From contig NZ_JACIET010000001.1 in the NCBI RefSeq assembly GCF_014197015.1, positions 868,001 through 932,000 on the forward strand: 64,000 nucleotides of DNA, given 5' to 3'. Numbering within the stretch: the stretch's first letter is position 1; the number at the start of each line of letters is the position of its first letter. The notes under the pieces were generated by a model. It was not told the DNA's origin and searched no databases. It worked only from the letters and a program-made list of their open reading frames with translations. Both the position numbers and the translations under genes were made by a program. The stretch comes from Niveibacterium umoris (GTDB lineage Bacteria > Pseudomonadota > Gammaproteobacteria > Burkholderiales > Rhodocyclaceae). Shown here piece after piece: positions 1 through 10,226 of the stretch.

Positions 1-653
1 GCGATGCGCTTGTAGGTTTGCGGTTCGAGGAAGCGGAACGAGAGATCTTCAAGTTCCCACTTGAGCTGCCAGATGCCGAGGCGATTGGCCAATGGCGCAT
101 AGAGATCCATGCTCTCGCGCGCCAATTCCTCGCGTCCATCGACGTCGTGCTCGGTGAGATAGCGAAGGGTCTGGGTCCGGCTCGCCAGACGTAGCACGAC
201 GACACGGATGTCTTCGACCATCGCGAGCACCATCTTGCGCAGCACTTCCGTCTGCGCACGCAAATCGGTGGTGCCGGCTTGGGTCGCCTTTCGCGTAATC
301 AGGCGCAGGCCGGCAAGACGTGACAAGCCTTCAGTGAGGCGGGCCACGTTGCGCCCGAAGCGCCGTTCGATTTCTTCGCCCGGTTGGTCGACGAATTCGA
401 CCACCGCAAACAGCAGTGCGGCGAGGCGGGTGTCGAGGTCGAGCTTCAGCGGCACTGCGATCAGCGCCATGCCGAGAGCATGGCGGAGCGTTGGTTCGCC
501 GGTACGCAAGGCATGGTCGCCGTACAGCGGGACGATCCAGTCCAAGGCTGCCTGAAGGGGCGCGATTGATTCGTCCCCCAAGCCTTCCGCGAGGGCGGCA
601 GCTTTCAGGAGCGATGCGTCATTGCTGTCGAGAGAGTGAGCGACCTGAACCAT
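1..653 (-). CDS. relA: RelA-type (p)ppGpp synthetase, N-terminal part (runs off window)
   Basis: Reading leftward from an ATG at 653, the frame stays open to the window edge (about 217 codons). It matches the N-terminal half of RelA, the ribosome-associated GTP pyrophosphokinase of the stringent response. The stretch YAPLANRLGIWQLKWELEDL, where the hydrolase-like domain passes into the synthetase, is diagnostic of RelA/SpoT proteins. The spot where SpoT carries its catalytic His-Asp pair reads ALLFAVVEFVD, so HD is replaced by FA. Loss of that pair is typical of synthetase-only RelA and argues against bifunctional SpoT. AATAAT lies only 6 bases before the ATG, with TTGGCC 16 bases further upstream, so a very short or absent leader is possible. 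The synthetase, TGS and ACT domains lie outside the window. Confidence 0.9.
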   Translation of the reverse strand, partial: MVQVAHSLDSNDASLLKAAALAEGLGDESIAPLQAALDWIVPLYGDHALRTGEPTLRHALGMALIAVPLKLDLDTRLAALLFAVVEFVDQPGEEIERRFGRNVARLTEGLSRLAGLRLITRKATQAGTTDLRAQTEVLRKMVLAMVEDIRVVVLRLASRTQTLRYLTEHDVDGREELARESMDLYAPLANRLGIWQLKWELEDLSFRFLEPQTYKRI

Positions 654-718
654 GCGCGCATTATTCCACAAGGGCCGAGCGGGCCAATTCGGAGTCAGAC
701 CGCTGCTAGACTCATTTG

Positions 719-1471
719 ATGATCCAGATAAAGAATTGGTTGCGGCGTCGTCATAACGTTGGGGCTCTTCCTGACACGGTGTGGGAGGCGGTGGAGGCGT
801 CCCTGCCCTTCCTTGCACGCCTTGATCCGGCATCTCGCCAGCGGCTACGCCAACTCGCCATTGAATTTCTCGAACAGAAGGAGTTTTCGGGTGCAGCAGG
901 CCAGGAGCTCGGTCATGAGCTTTGCCTTTCGGTCGCTCTGCAAGCCTGTCTGCCGGTATTGAATCTCGGACTGGCGGCCTACGATGGCTGGGTGGGAATC
1001 GTCATTTACCCTGGCGACTTTGTGATCCCGCGCAGCGTCGTCGATGAAGCCGGTGTCCTGCACGACTACGAGGAGGTCGCACTTGGAGAGGCGTGGCTGG
1101 GTGGCCCGGTAGTGCTCTCCTGGTTCGATGACCCGTCCGAATACGAGGGCGCGAATGTCGTGATCCACGAGTTCGCCCACAAACTCGACATGCTCAATGG
1201 CGACGCGGACGGCCTGCCACCGCTGCATGCGGGCATGTCAGGCGAGGCGTGGCATGACGCATTCGAGGCCGCCTATGCGGACATGTGTGCGCGGGTCGAT
1301 GCGGAGGAAGACACGTTGATTGACCCCTATGCGACCGAAGATCCGGCAGAGTTCTTTGCCGTGACCAGCGAGGTCTTCTTTGTGTCGCCGGAAGTGCTTT
1401 TCGATGAATATCCGGACGTCTATCGCCAACTTGCAGCGTTCTACCGCCAGGATCCACTTGCCCTCGGATAA
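719..1471 (+). CDS. mtfA: MtfA-family zinc peptidase (Mlc titration factor A homologue)
   Basis: A 250-residue protein colinear with E. coli MtfA. It carries the zincin motif HEFAH (HExxH) near residue 150, followed by KLDMLNGD and, further on, DPAEFFAVTSEVFF, the region expected to supply the third zinc ligand. In enterobacteria MtfA binds the glucose repressor Mlc and has aminopeptidase activity. No Mlc gene is visible here, so the partner is unknown. I use the ATG at 719; a TTG at 716 is in frame directly before it. TAGACT at about 707-712 could be a -10 box, leaving almost no leader. The gene is divergent from relA and convergent with malQ, sharing the bidirectional hairpin at 1484-1502. 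Confidence 0.88.
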   Translation: MIQIKNWLRRRHNVGALPDTVWEAVEASLPFLARLDPASRQRLRQLAIEFLEQKEFSGAAGQELGHELCLSVALQACLPVLNLGLAAYDGWVGIVIYPGDFVIPRSVVDEAGVLHDYEEVALGEAWLGGPVVLSWFDDPSEYEGANVVIHEFAHKLDMLNGDADGLPPLHAGMSGEAWHDAFEAAYADMCARVDAEEDTLIDPYATEDPAEFFAVTSEVFFVSPEVLFDEYPDVYRQLAAFYRQDPLALG

Positions 1472-1483
1472 CGGGAAAGAAAA

Positions 1484-1502
1484 AGGGCCGCATGGCGGCC
1501 CT
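1484..1502. terminator. Bidirectional Rho-independent terminator between mtfA and malQ
   Basis: AGGGCCG and CGGCCCT form a 7-bp stem around a short loop. An A-rich run precedes it and a T-rich tract (tcttctctt) follows, so it can end transcripts from mtfA on the plus strand and malQ on the minus strand. Confidence 0.75.
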
Positions 1503-1525
1503 CTTCTCTTGCTTGGGAGTAGGCT

Positions 1526-3070
1526 TTACGGCAGCGGCTTGTCTGCCGGCCACTCGGCCAGTTTCGGCATCTTGTCGGCCCCGGTACGGCCGGTCAGAGC
1601 GCACAACTCCGCGAGGCGTCGTGAGGGTTCCGGGCCCACGTAGTCCCACTTGAAGCGCCAGGTCCAGCAACCAACCTGCCCCGGCGTGTTCATGCGGTGG
1701 TAGCCATCCAGACCCAGCACATCCTGCAACTGGTAGATCGCCATCTTCGCGACCGATCCGGCGGCCGCGCGGATCATGGTCCAGTGGATGTCGTGTCCAT
1801 CGGTCGCAAGGTAGTGGCGGGCGAAATCGCGTTCCCGTTCGGTACACGTCGCCCACCAGCCACGGATCGTGTCGTTATCGTGCGTGCCGGTATATACGAC
1901 CGTATTGGGTACGTAGTTGTGCGGCAGGAAGTTGTGGTCCGGACCCGCGGCAAACGCGAACTCGAGAATGCGCATGCCCGGCAGTGCGAAACTGTCGCGC
2001 AGGTCTTCGACATCCGGCGTGATCACGCCGAGGTCCTCGGCGATGATCGGAAGCTTGCCCAGTGCTTTCTCGATTGCGGCAAACAACGCCTTGCCCGGGC
2101 CCGGCACCCAACGTCCGTGAATTGCGGTGGGTTCGGACGCGGGGATTTCCCAGTAGCCGGCGAAACCGCGGAAATGATCGATGCGAACCACATCGGCGAG
2201 CGCAAGTTGGCGCTTGATGCGCTCGATCCACCATGCGTAGCCGTCCTTGTCCATCGCCGCCCAGTCATACAGCGGATTGCCCCAACGCTGACCGGTGGCA
2301 GAGAAGAAATCGGGCGGCACGCCGGCGATGACCGTCGGCCACTTGTTCTCATCGAGGTAATAGAGGTCCGGGCGTGCCCAGCAGTCCGCACTGTGGTGTG
2401 CCACAAAGATCGGCATGTCACCGATCAACTGGACGCCGCGCTCGTTCGCGTAGGCCTTTACCGCCTTCCACTGGCGGTCGAAACACCACTGGACAAACTT
2501 CCAGAAACTGATCGATTCGGCGAGTTCCTTGCGCGCCTTCGTCAGGGCCTTCGCCTCGCGTTTGGCGAGCGGTGCATCCCAGTCCGGCCAGAGTTTGCCC
2601 CCGAATCGCTCGTCAAGGGCCATGAACAACGCGTAGTCGTCAAGCCAGCTGGCTTCTGCCTTGTTGAATGCGGCGAAATCGGCCTTGTCGGCATCGCTGC
2701 CCTTAGTGGCAAAACCCGCTGCCGCTTCGCGCAGCTTGGCATTGCGGAAAGGCACTACCTTGGCGTAATTGACGCGCTCGTCGCTGAATCCCTCGCGCTC
2801 GGCGTTGGAGATCGGCGCAAGCCAGCCCTTGCGGATGAGTTCGTCAAGATCGACCAGCATCGGATTGCCGGCAAATGCCGAAACGCTCATATACGGCGAG
2901 TCAGCCGGGCCGATCGGCATCAGCGGCAAGACTTGCCAGAGGGTTTGGCCGGCGCCGACCAGCCAATCGACAAAGTGATAGGCCGCCGGTCCGAGATCGC
3001 CGCAGCCATTGGGGCCGGGGAGCGATGTGGGATGCAGCAATACGCCGCTGGTGCGTCTATCAAAGACCAT
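1526..3070 (-). CDS. malQ: 4-alpha-glucanotransferase (amylomaltase)
   Basis: A 514-residue GH77 enzyme that transfers maltodextrin segments between alpha-1,4-glucans and releases glucose. It begins with RTSGVLLHPTSLPG, the usual MalQ opening. Catalytic regions are visible: VVRIDHFRGF (nucleophile Asp), IAEDLGVITPDV (acid/base Glu) and GTHDNDT (transition-state Asp). The length suits the short MalQ form without extra N-terminal domains. It is the last gene of the leftward glgP-glgB-glgX-malQ set, 48 bases after glgX. It would process the short maltodextrins left by phosphorylase and debranching enzyme. Confidence 0.96.
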   Translation of the reverse strand: MVFDRRTSGVLLHPTSLPGPNGCGDLGPAAYHFVDWLVGAGQTLWQVLPLMPIGPADSPYMSVSAFAGNPMLVDLDELIRKGWLAPISNAEREGFSDERVNYAKVVPFRNAKLREAAAGFATKGSDADKADFAAFNKAEASWLDDYALFMALDERFGGKLWPDWDAPLAKREAKALTKARKELAESISFWKFVQWCFDRQWKAVKAYANERGVQLIGDMPIFVAHHSADCWARPDLYYLDENKWPTVIAGVPPDFFSATGQRWGNPLYDWAAMDKDGYAWWIERIKRQLALADVVRIDHFRGFAGYWEIPASEPTAIHGRWVPGPGKALFAAIEKALGKLPIIAEDLGVITPDVEDLRDSFALPGMRILEFAFAAGPDHNFLPHNYVPNTVVYTGTHDNDTIRGWWATCTERERDFARHYLATDGHDIHWTMIRAAAGSVAKMAIYQLQDVLGLDGYHRMNTPGQVGCWTWRFKWDYVGPEPSRRLAELCALTGRTGADKMPKLAEWPADKPLP

Positions 3071-3118
3071 CTGCGAGTCCTTTCTTCATTTTGGTGAATG
3101 CATCAGACCGAACGGCAT

Positions 3119-5203
3119 TCAGGGGGTGCCGACCGGGAGAGAGAAAAGTGCTGCCACCGCCCTGTGGGCGAGCGTGTAGCGCGTGGTACAACTCGCCGGC
3201 TGGAAGGGTTCTTCCAGGTCGGTGTCGAATACCCGCTGCCACGGGCCAGGCGGCAGTTCGAACTGGACTGCCTGGACATCGCCGTTGAGCAAGAGCGCAA
3301 GTCGTGGGCCGCGGGTCCCCGGCGAGGGCGTGAAGATTGCACTGAAGCTGTGTTCGTGGCTCTGGTTCCAGTCTTCCGCCGTCATCACGCCGCCATGCGG
3401 GTTGTACCAGACCAAGTCGTAAGGCGCGTGTGCAGCATCCATGCGACCGCCCCACATGGCGTTTGGCATCGCGCCGTGCACGCCCCGCAAGCGAATCAAC
3501 AGGGCAACGAATTCGCAGAGTTTTTCGTCGAACTTCGACCAGTCCAGCCATGAAATTTCGCTGTCCTGGCAATAGGCATTATTGTTCCCGCCCTGGGAGC
3601 GGCCGAACTCGTCTCCCGCCAGCAACATCGGGGTGCCGCGCGAAAGCAAAAGCGTGGCAAGCAGGGCTCGCTTGAGGCGCCGCCGTTCCATCAATACAGC
3701 CGGCTTCGTCGACGGGCCCTCTTCGCCGCAATTCGTGCTCAGGTTGTGCGAGTGCCCGTCACGGTTGTCCTCGCCGTTAGCCTCGTTGTGTTTTTCCTTG
3801 TAGGAAACGGAGTCTTCGAGCGTGAAGCCATCATGAGCGGTGATGAAATTGACGCTGCACAGCGGTGCCCGGTGTGAACCTTGGAAGATGTCACTGGACG
3901 CCATGATGCGGCGTGCGAACTCGCCCCGGCTGCGGCTGTGCTGGAGCCAGAAGCCACGTGCGGTATCGCGGAACTTGTCGTTCCACTCCATCCACGCAGT
4001 CGGGAACTGGCCAAGGCGATAACCGTCATGCCCCAGATCCCAAGGTTCTGCGATGCGTTTGACCGTCGAGAGAACGGGGTCTTGTTCGAAGGCCACGAAG
4101 AAGGCCGCATCAGGATCAAACCCGTGGGCGCGTCGACCGATCGCGGGAGCGAGATCAAAACGGAAGCCATCAACGCCGAAGTTGTTCACCCAGTATCGCA
4201 GTGAATCGAGCACCAGCTGAGTGACCCGGGGGTGGGCAACATTGACTGTGTTACCGCAGCCGGTGAGATTCTCGCAGTGCGAAGGATCATTGGGCTGCAG
4301 GCGGTAGTAGCTCTGGTGGTCAATACCGCGGTATGACAGCGTGGGGCCCGTCTCACCCGCTTCGGCGGTGTGGTTGTAGACGACGTCAATGACGACTTCA
4401 AGACCTGCCGCATGCAGCGTATCCACCATCTCGCGGAATTCGGATTCCGGTGATGGTGTGGTGCGAGACCAATAGCGCGGCTCTACCGCAAAGTAGGCCA
4501 GCGGATTGTAGTTCCAGTAGTTCGTCATGCCGCGCGCAACGACATGCTGCTCGGGAATGCCGAACTGAACGGGCAGCAGTTCGATCGTGGTTACCCCGAG
4601 CTTGAGCATGTGCTCGATCAGCGCAGGATGACAAACCCCCAGGTACGTACCACGCAGTTCCTCGGGCACCTTCGGGTGCTGCAGGGTCAGGCCCTTTACG
4701 TGCGCCTCGTAGATGACGGTCTGCTCGGGCGGAACGCGCGGCCTGACGTCGCCGGTGGACGGAAGGTCAAGGACGACACGCGCCTTAAGCGCCGAACGTC
4801 CATTGTCCGCAGTGCTGAACGAACGATGGCCGTCCGGATGCCGCATCTCGAAACCGAAATGCTCATTCTTCCACCGGAATTCGCCCACGATCTCGCGCGC
4901 GTAGGGATCCAGCAGCAGCTTGTTCGGATTGAAACGGTGGCCTCTTTCCGGCTCGTACGGTCCGTGTACGCGATACCCGTACACGAGACCAGGACCGACC
5001 GACTCGAGATAGCCGTGCCATACGTCCCCCGTCCGCGCGGGCATGGGGAAGCGGGTAATCTCGGTCGTGCCGTCGTGGTTGAAAATGCACAGCTCAACGC
5101 GCGTCGCGTTGGCCGAGAACAGCGCGAAGTTGACGCCTTCTCCATCGGCGGTTGCGCCAAGCGGCCACGCGCGCCCATTTGCAAGTCGGGACGGAAGGTG
5201 CAT
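3119..5203 (-). CDS. glgX: Glycogen debranching enzyme GlgX (isoamylase type)
   Basis: A 694-residue GH13 protein with an N-terminal CBM48-like region (GEGVNFALFSANATRVELC) and a catalytic barrel. Visible active-site segments are GFRFDLA (nucleophile), IAEPWDLG (acid/base) and TAHDGFTL. It hydrolyses alpha-1,6 branches of phosphorylase-limit glycogen. The open frame extends further upstream, but I take the ATG at 5203. It overlaps the glgB stop as TGATG, giving translational coupling, and the protein then starts in the usual place for the family. The next gene is malQ. Confidence 0.95.
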   Translation of the reverse strand: MHLPSRLANGRAWPLGATADGEGVNFALFSANATRVELCIFNHDGTTEITRFPMPARTGDVWHGYLESVGPGLVYGYRVHGPYEPERGHRFNPNKLLLDPYAREIVGEFRWKNEHFGFEMRHPDGHRSFSTADNGRSALKARVVLDLPSTGDVRPRVPPEQTVIYEAHVKGLTLQHPKVPEELRGTYLGVCHPALIEHMLKLGVTTIELLPVQFGIPEQHVVARGMTNYWNYNPLAYFAVEPRYWSRTTPSPESEFREMVDTLHAAGLEVVIDVVYNHTAEAGETGPTLSYRGIDHQSYYRLQPNDPSHCENLTGCGNTVNVAHPRVTQLVLDSLRYWVNNFGVDGFRFDLAPAIGRRAHGFDPDAAFFVAFEQDPVLSTVKRIAEPWDLGHDGYRLGQFPTAWMEWNDKFRDTARGFWLQHSRSRGEFARRIMASSDIFQGSHRAPLCSVNFITAHDGFTLEDSVSYKEKHNEANGEDNRDGHSHNLSTNCGEEGPSTKPAVLMERRRLKRALLATLLLSRGTPMLLAGDEFGRSQGGNNNAYCQDSEISWLDWSKFDEKLCEFVALLIRLRGVHGAMPNAMWGGRMDAAHAPYDLVWYNPHGGVMTAEDWNQSHEHSFSAIFTPSPGTRGPRLALLLNGDVQAVQFELPPGPWQRVFDTDLEEPFQPASCTTRYTLAHRAVAALFSLPVGTP

Positions 5204-7383
5204 CAGGAAACGTATTCGAGAATTATGGTCGCCAGAGGCGGCAAGGTGACGAGAATGGATTGCGGGTGGCCCGCCCACGGCACCGGCTCGCTGGCGACAG
5301 GATTGCCATTCCCGATATTGGCACCGCCATAGAGTTCCGAATCCGAGTTCAGCGCTTCACGATACGTACCTGCACGAGGGACGCCGATGCGGTAAGCGTG
5401 GCGCGGCTCCGGCGTGAAATTGCAGGCACTCACCACCAACGCATTTTCATCCTTGCCGAAGCGCGCGAACACCAGCGTGGACCAATCTGCGTTGTGCATG
5501 TCTAGCCACGCGAAGCCTTCGTGCTCGCAGTCACGTTGATGCAGCGCGGGCAGTCGCTTGTACAGCGCGTTGAGGTCCTTCACAAGCGTTTGAACACCGC
5601 GATGCAATGGATGCTCAAGAAGGTGCCAGTCCAGGCTGTTGTCGTGGTTCCACTCGCGGCCCTGCGCGAACTCGCCGCCCATGAACAGGAGCTTCTTGCC
5701 CGGATGGCACCACATGAAACCGTAGTACGCGCGAAGGTTCGCGAACTTCTGCCAAGCGTCGCCGGGCATCTTGTCGAGAAGAGAGCCTTTGCCGTGCACG
5801 ACTTCGTCATGCGAGAGCGGGAGAATGAAATTCTCGTCAAACGCATAGACCAGCCCGAACGTCAGCTGATCGTGGTGGTAGCGGCGATGAACCGGCTCAC
5901 GCTTCATATACTCCAGCGTGTCGTGCATCCATCCCATGTTCCACTTGTAGTGGAAACCAAGTCCGCCAGCGTAAGTCGGTCTGGAGACGGCAGGCCACGC
6001 CGTAGACTCTTCCGCCGCCATGATCGCGCCGGGGCAGTGCTCTCCAACCACTTCGTTTGCGCGTCGCAGGAAACCAATCGCCTCAAGGTTTTCACGCCCG
6101 CCGTAAATGTTGGGTACCCACTCGCCAGGTTGGCGCGAATAGTCCCGGTAGAGCATGGAGGCAACCGCATCGACCCGTAGGCCATCCGTGCCCCAGCGTT
6201 CAATCCAGTAAAGCGCGTTGCCAACGAGATAGTTGCGAACTTCGGTGCGGCCGTAATTGAAGATCAGCGTATTCCAGTCCGGGTGATAGCCTTCGCGTGG
6301 ATCCGCGTGTTCGTACAGGGCTGTGCCGTCGAAACGTCCGAGTCCGTGCGGGTCGGTCGGGAAGTGCCCGGGCACCCAGTCGAGAATTACGCCCAAGCCT
6401 GCTGCGTGGGCAGCATCGACGAAACGACCAAAGCCATCTGGTGTGCCGAAGCGTGCCGTGGGGGCGTACATACCAACGGGTTGGTAGCCCCACGAACCAT
6501 CGAACGGGTGCTCAGATATCGGCATCAGTTCGAGATGTGTGAATCCCAAGTCGCGCGCGTACGGGATCAGATCAGCCGCAAGCTCATCCCAGTTCAGGAA
6601 CCGGTTTTGATCTTCCGGTACGCGTTTCCACGAGCCAAGGTGTACCTCGTACACACTCACCGGCGCGTCAAGGAAGTTCGCTTCGCGACGTCCCTCTGGT
6701 AGCGCACGCCGTGGCGGCAGTTTGGCGACGACGCTGGCTGTGCGCGGGCGAAGCTCGGCACCGAATCCGCACGGATCGGCCTTGCTCATGAGCTCGCCAT
6801 TTTGGCTGCGGAGCTCGAATTTATAGAGCGTGCCGACACCTACGTCAGGAATGAAGATTTCCCAGACGCCGCACTCGCGCCGCAGGCGCATGGGGTTCCG
6901 ACGGCCATCCCATTGATTGAAATCGCCGACCAAGGACACGCGCTGGGCGTTTGGCGCCCAGACCGCGAAACTCGTACCCGCAACGCCTTCAATTTCCCGC
7001 AGGTGGGCGCCGAGAACCTCAAACGGTCTCAGATGTGTGCCCTCTGCCAACAACCACGCATCGGTCTCTCCCAAGATGGGCGGGAAGCGATACGGGTCGT
7101 GGACGTCCGAAACTGTTCCGTTGTGCCAGGTGACCCTGAAACGGTACGCAAACGTTTCGCGACGACGCGGAATGATGCCTTCGAAAAAGCCGTCCGCGTG
7201 GATGCAATCCAGCGTGAGGACGTCTCGCCCATCCGCCAGATCCACGCCTACCACTTCGGTGGCGCCAGGAAAAAACGCCGACAGTCGCAAGCGACCGTCA
7301 GCGTCAGTGTGCATTCCGAGCACGGAGAACGGATCTCCGTGCCGGGCTTCGAGTAGTGCCGCTATGTCGTCGGCTGTCAGCAT
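5203..7383 (-). CDS. glgB: 1,4-alpha-glucan branching enzyme
   Basis: A 726-residue GH13 enzyme that makes the alpha-1,6 branches of glycogen. Two N-terminal beta domains ([11 protein letters not shown] and [20 protein letters not shown]) precede the barrel. Catalytic segments [22 protein letters not shown] and [12 protein letters not shown] are intact. Its length matches the long GlgB form of proteobacteria. It starts one base after the glgP stop, and its own stop overlaps the glgX start, so the three genes are tightly coupled. No glgA or glgC is in the window, so this operon covers remodelling and breakdown rather than the full pathway. Confidence 0.97.
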   Translation of the reverse strand: MLTADDIAALLEARHGDPFSVLGMHTDADGRLRLSAFFPGATEVVGVDLADGRDVLTLDCIHADGFFEGIIPRRRETFAYRFRVTWHNGTVSDVHDPYRFPPILGETDAWLLAEGTHLRPFEVLGAHLREIEGVAGTSFAVWAPNAQRVSLVGDFNQWDGRRNPMRLRRECGVWEIFIPDVGVGTLYKFELRSQNGELMSKADPCGFGAELRPRTASVVAKLPPRRALPEGRREANFLDAPVSVYEVHLGSWKRVPEDQNRFLNWDELAADLIPYARDLGFTHLELMPISEHPFDGSWGYQPVGMYAPTARFGTPDGFGRFVDAAHAAGLGVILDWVPGHFPTDPHGLGRFDGTALYEHADPREGYHPDWNTLIFNYGRTEVRNYLVGNALYWIERWGTDGLRVDAVASMLYRDYSRQPGEWVPNIYGGRENLEAIGFLRRANEVVGEHCPGAIMAAEESTAWPAVSRPTYAGGLGFHYKWNMGWMHDTLEYMKREPVHRRYHHDQLTFGLVYAFDENFILPLSHDEVVHGKGSLLDKMPGDAWQKFANLRAYYGFMWCHPGKKLLFMGGEFAQGREWNHDNSLDWHLLEHPLHRGVQTLVKDLNALYKRLPALHQRDCEHEGFAWLDMHNADWSTLVFARFGKDENALVVSACNFTPEPRHAYRIGVPRAGTYREALNSDSELYGGANIGNGNPVASEPVPWAGHPQSILVTLPPLATIILEYVS

Positions 7384-7384
7384 G

Positions 7385-9871
7385 TCAGCGAGTCTTTATG
7401 CCCCAGATGTTTTTGCAGTATTCGCCGATCGTACGATCGGACGAGAACATACCCATCCCGCTGATGTTGTGGACCACCTTCGTCAGCCACGTCGCCTTGT
7501 CACGGTAAGCCGCATCGACGTGACGGTGCGTTTCGACATAGGCAGCAAAGTCAGCGAGCAGGAAGTATTGATCACGCCCGAGCAGTGTATCGACGATTGC
7601 CTGATAGCGAGTCGGCTCTTCCGGGGTGAAATAGCCGCTTGCGATCATGTCGAGCACTGCCTTCAGATCTGCGTTCCCCTCATACCAAGCACGCGGATTG
7701 TAGCCCTCTTGCGACAGCTTCTCGACTTCTTCGGTGCGCAGGCCGAACACGAAGATGTTATCGAGACCAACGTTTTCAGCGATTTCGATGTTCGCGCCGT
7801 CCCAGGTGCCAACGGTCAGTGCGCCGTTCAGAGCGAACTTCATGTTGCCGGTGCCGGAAGCTTCGGTGCCTGCCGTCGAAATCTGTTCGGAGATGTCAGC
7901 CGCCGGGAAGATCTTCTCAGCCACAGAGACGCGGTAATCCGGCAGGAACACAACCTTCAGCCGATCCTTCAGACGCGGGTCGTTGTTAACGGTGCGGGCG
8001 ACATCATGAATGAGGCGGATGATGAGTTTCGCCATCTTGTACGCGGACGCAGCCTTGCCGGCGAAAATGTGCACACGCGGCTGCCAGTCGGCATTCGGGT
8101 TTGCAATCATTTCGCGATAGCGCTGGATCACGTGCAGAACGTTCAGCAACTGACGCTTGTACTCGTGGATGCGCTTGACCTGGATATCGAACAGCGCGTT
8201 CGGATCAACAACGATGCCCGTCTCGCGCTTGATGTACGCAGCCAGACGCTCTTTGTTGGCGAGCTTTACCTTCGCCACCTCGGCGCAGAACGCTTCGTCG
8301 TTGGCGTACTTCTTCAGCTTCGCAAGCTGGTCCAGGTCGATCTGCCACTGACCGCGGAGCTTCTTGCCGATCAACTTGGTCAGCCCCGGGTTGCACTGGC
8401 CGAGCCAGCGACGCGGCGTCACGCCGTTCGTGACGTTGGTGAAGCGATCGGGGAAGATCTTCGCGAAGTCCGCGAAGATGGTCTGGACCATCAGATCGGA
8501 GTGCAGTTTTGCGACGCCGTTCACTTTGGTCGATGCCACGATCGACAGGTTGCCCATGCGGACACGCTTTTCGCCGTCTTCGGCGATCAACGAAACGCGG
8601 TTCAACAGCGCAGTATCGCCAGGGAAGCGCGCAGCGACCATCGTCAGGAAGCGGCGATTGATCTCATAGATGATGTCGAGGTGGCGCGGCAGAAGGTACT
8701 GCATGATGCCGACCGGCCAAGTCTCGATCGCCTCCGGCATCAGGGTGTGGTTCGTGTAGGAGATGATGCGCGAGGTCTGGTACCAGGCGTCTTCCCACGA
8801 CAGGCCGTGCTCGTCCATCAGCAGACGCATCAGTTCCGGCACGGCGAGCGCCGGGTGCGTATCGTTCAGCTGGATCGCGGCCTTCTCGTGCAGGTTTTCC
8901 AGCGTGCTGTACGCGCGGATGTGCCGTGCAACGATGTCCTGCAATGAAGCCGTGACGAAGAAGAATTCCTGGCGCAGACGCAGCTCACGACCCTGCGGGG
9001 TGCTGTCATCCGGGTACAGAACCCAGGAGATGTTCTCGGCCTTGCTGCGGGTTTCGGCAGCGCGAGCGTAGTCGCCGCGGGTGTGCGCCGACAGATCCAG
9101 TTCTTCAAGCGCGGTGGCCTTCCACAGGCGCAGTGTCGAGACGCGCTCAGTGCCGTGCCCCGGAATCACCATGTCGTAGGCACGTGCCATTACACGCTCC
9201 GACGGGGTCCAGACCGGGCGGCCATTCACATACTCAACCCAGCCGCCGAACGGCACGATGTAGTGAATGTCGCGACGCGGGAATTCCCACGGATTGCCGT
9301 TGGCCAGCCAGTTGTCCGGCATTTCGACTTGCTTGCCGTCCTGGATGCGCTGCGTGAACATGCCGAACTCGTAGCGGATGCCATAACCGAAGGACGGCAC
9401 ACCGAGCGTGGCGAGGGAGTCGAGGAAGCAGGCTGCGAGGCGGCCCAGGCCACCGTTACCCAGCGCGGCATCCGGCTCGGTTTCGAGCACATCGGCCGGT
9501 TCGAGCTTGAGCTTCTTCATTTCAGAAGCGAAATCCTTGTCGAGGTTCAGTGCGGCGAGCGCGTTGCTCATGGCACGACCGATCAGGAATTCGGCGGAGA
9601 GGTAGTAAGCACGACGAGCGCCCACTGCATTGTCGTCATGCTGCGTCTGCAGCCAGCGGGCCGCCAGACCTTCACGGGCCGTCAGCGCAGTAGCGCGCAT
9701 CCAGTCCGTGGGGGTTGCCGTCGCCTGCGTGGCGCCGACTTCGTTCTTGAGGTGCCGCTCGACGGAAACGTCGAATGTGACGTCAATACCACCTTGGTCG
9801 AGGGGTTCGGAGCCCATCTTGTTCATCACTGCTCCTTGAAGGGACAACAGGCCAGGAATTCGGGGGGACAT
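7385..9871 (-). CDS. glgP: Glycogen/maltodextrin phosphorylase
   Basis: An 828-residue GT35 phosphorylase that releases glucose-1-phosphate from glycogen using PLP. The PLP-lysine region reads [19 protein letters not shown], and [19 protein letters not shown] is also intact. First gene of the leftward glycogen operon. Two starts are credible. ATG at 9871 has AAAGGAG 8 bases upstream. ATG at 9826 (MNKMGSEPL) has its own AAGGAG 5 bases upstream. A short hairpin (9887-9899) abuts the outer Shine-Dalgarno, so start choice or access could be regulated. Confidence 0.96.
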   Translation of the reverse strand: MSPRIPGLLSLQGAVMNKMGSEPLDQGGIDVTFDVSVERHLKNEVGATQATATPTDWMRATALTAREGLAARWLQTQHDDNAVGARRAYYLSAEFLIGRAMSNALAALNLDKDFASEMKKLKLEPADVLETEPDAALGNGGLGRLAACFLDSLATLGVPSFGYGIRYEFGMFTQRIQDGKQVEMPDNWLANGNPWEFPRRDIHYIVPFGGWVEYVNGRPVWTPSERVMARAYDMVIPGHGTERVSTLRLWKATALEELDLSAHTRGDYARAAETRSKAENISWVLYPDDSTPQGRELRLRQEFFFVTASLQDIVARHIRAYSTLENLHEKAAIQLNDTHPALAVPELMRLLMDEHGLSWEDAWYQTSRIISYTNHTLMPEAIETWPVGIMQYLLPRHLDIIYEINRRFLTMVAARFPGDTALLNRVSLIAEDGEKRVRMGNLSIVASTKVNGVAKLHSDLMVQTIFADFAKIFPDRFTNVTNGVTPRRWLGQCNPGLTKLIGKKLRGQWQIDLDQLAKLKKYANDEAFCAEVAKVKLANKERLAAYIKRETGIVVDPNALFDIQVKRIHEYKRQLLNVLHVIQRYREMIANPNADWQPRVHIFAGKAASAYKMAKLIIRLIHDVARTVNNDPRLKDRLKVVFLPDYRVSVAEKIFPAADISEQISTAGTEASGTGNMKFALNGALTVGTWDGANIEIAENVGLDNIFVFGLRTEEVEKLSQEGYNPRAWYEGNADLKAVLDMIASGYFTPEEPTRYQAIVDTLLGRDQYFLLADFAAYVETHRHVDAAYRDKATWLTKVVHNISGMGMFSSDRTIGEYCKNIWGIKTR

Positions 9872-9886
9872 GGGTTTGACTCCTTT

Positions 9887-9899
9887 GCGCTAACAGCGC
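9887..9899 (-). promoter_or_regulatory. Hairpin abutting the glgP ribosome-binding site
   Basis: GCGCT and AGCGC pair around a 3-base loop. The hairpin ends directly against the AAAGGAG Shine-Dalgarno (9880-9886, minus strand) of glgP. On the plus strand the same hairpin is followed by five T, but no rightward gene ends here, so a 5'-leader element is the better reading. Function is inferred. Confidence 0.35.
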
Positions 9900-10226
9900 T
9901 TTTTGTCTGCCAAACCGCTCCGGTGCTGCTCTCAACATACATAGCACATTTGGGAGCCGTGATGCTGTCATCTGTCAGCAATATCGGTCCTGCGCCCGGG
10001 GCGGTAACGTGGGGCGCAAGTTACCGGGGGTGCCCCTCGGGTTCTTGATCTGCATTGCTTGATAAACGCTGCTTATCGCGCGGCCAATCCCGCCGGAACG
10101 CGGGTGTGCTGGGAACGCACCTTAAAGGCGACGAGCCTCTGCTCGATTCCTTTTCCTTGTTCAAACAACGGTCTAGTCTGAAATTTCGTGCCGCTTCGCA
10201 CGGTCCAACGTTTCAGGAGGTATCAC
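9900..10226. other. Intergenic region between divergent glgP and the attachment-family gene
   Basis: About 330 bases without a convincing gene. It must hold the glgP promoter (leftward) and that of the next gene (rightward), but I see no consensus pair for either. TTGTT-CA-AACAA, a small inverted repeat at 10157-10168, and TAGTCT a few bases later could be an operator and -10 for the rightward gene. No tRNA or riboswitch fold was recognised. Confidence 0.4.

Noticed and set aside
6917-8947. Long open frame (676 codons) on the plus strand opposite glgB and glgP
   Set aside because: It mirrors the third-position bias of two certain genes on the other strand, has no family match and lacks a ribosome-binding site.
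9887-9905. Hairpin plus T-run that looks like a plus-strand terminator
   Set aside because: No rightward gene ends nearby; it lies in the leader of leftward glgP, so a leader hairpin fits better.
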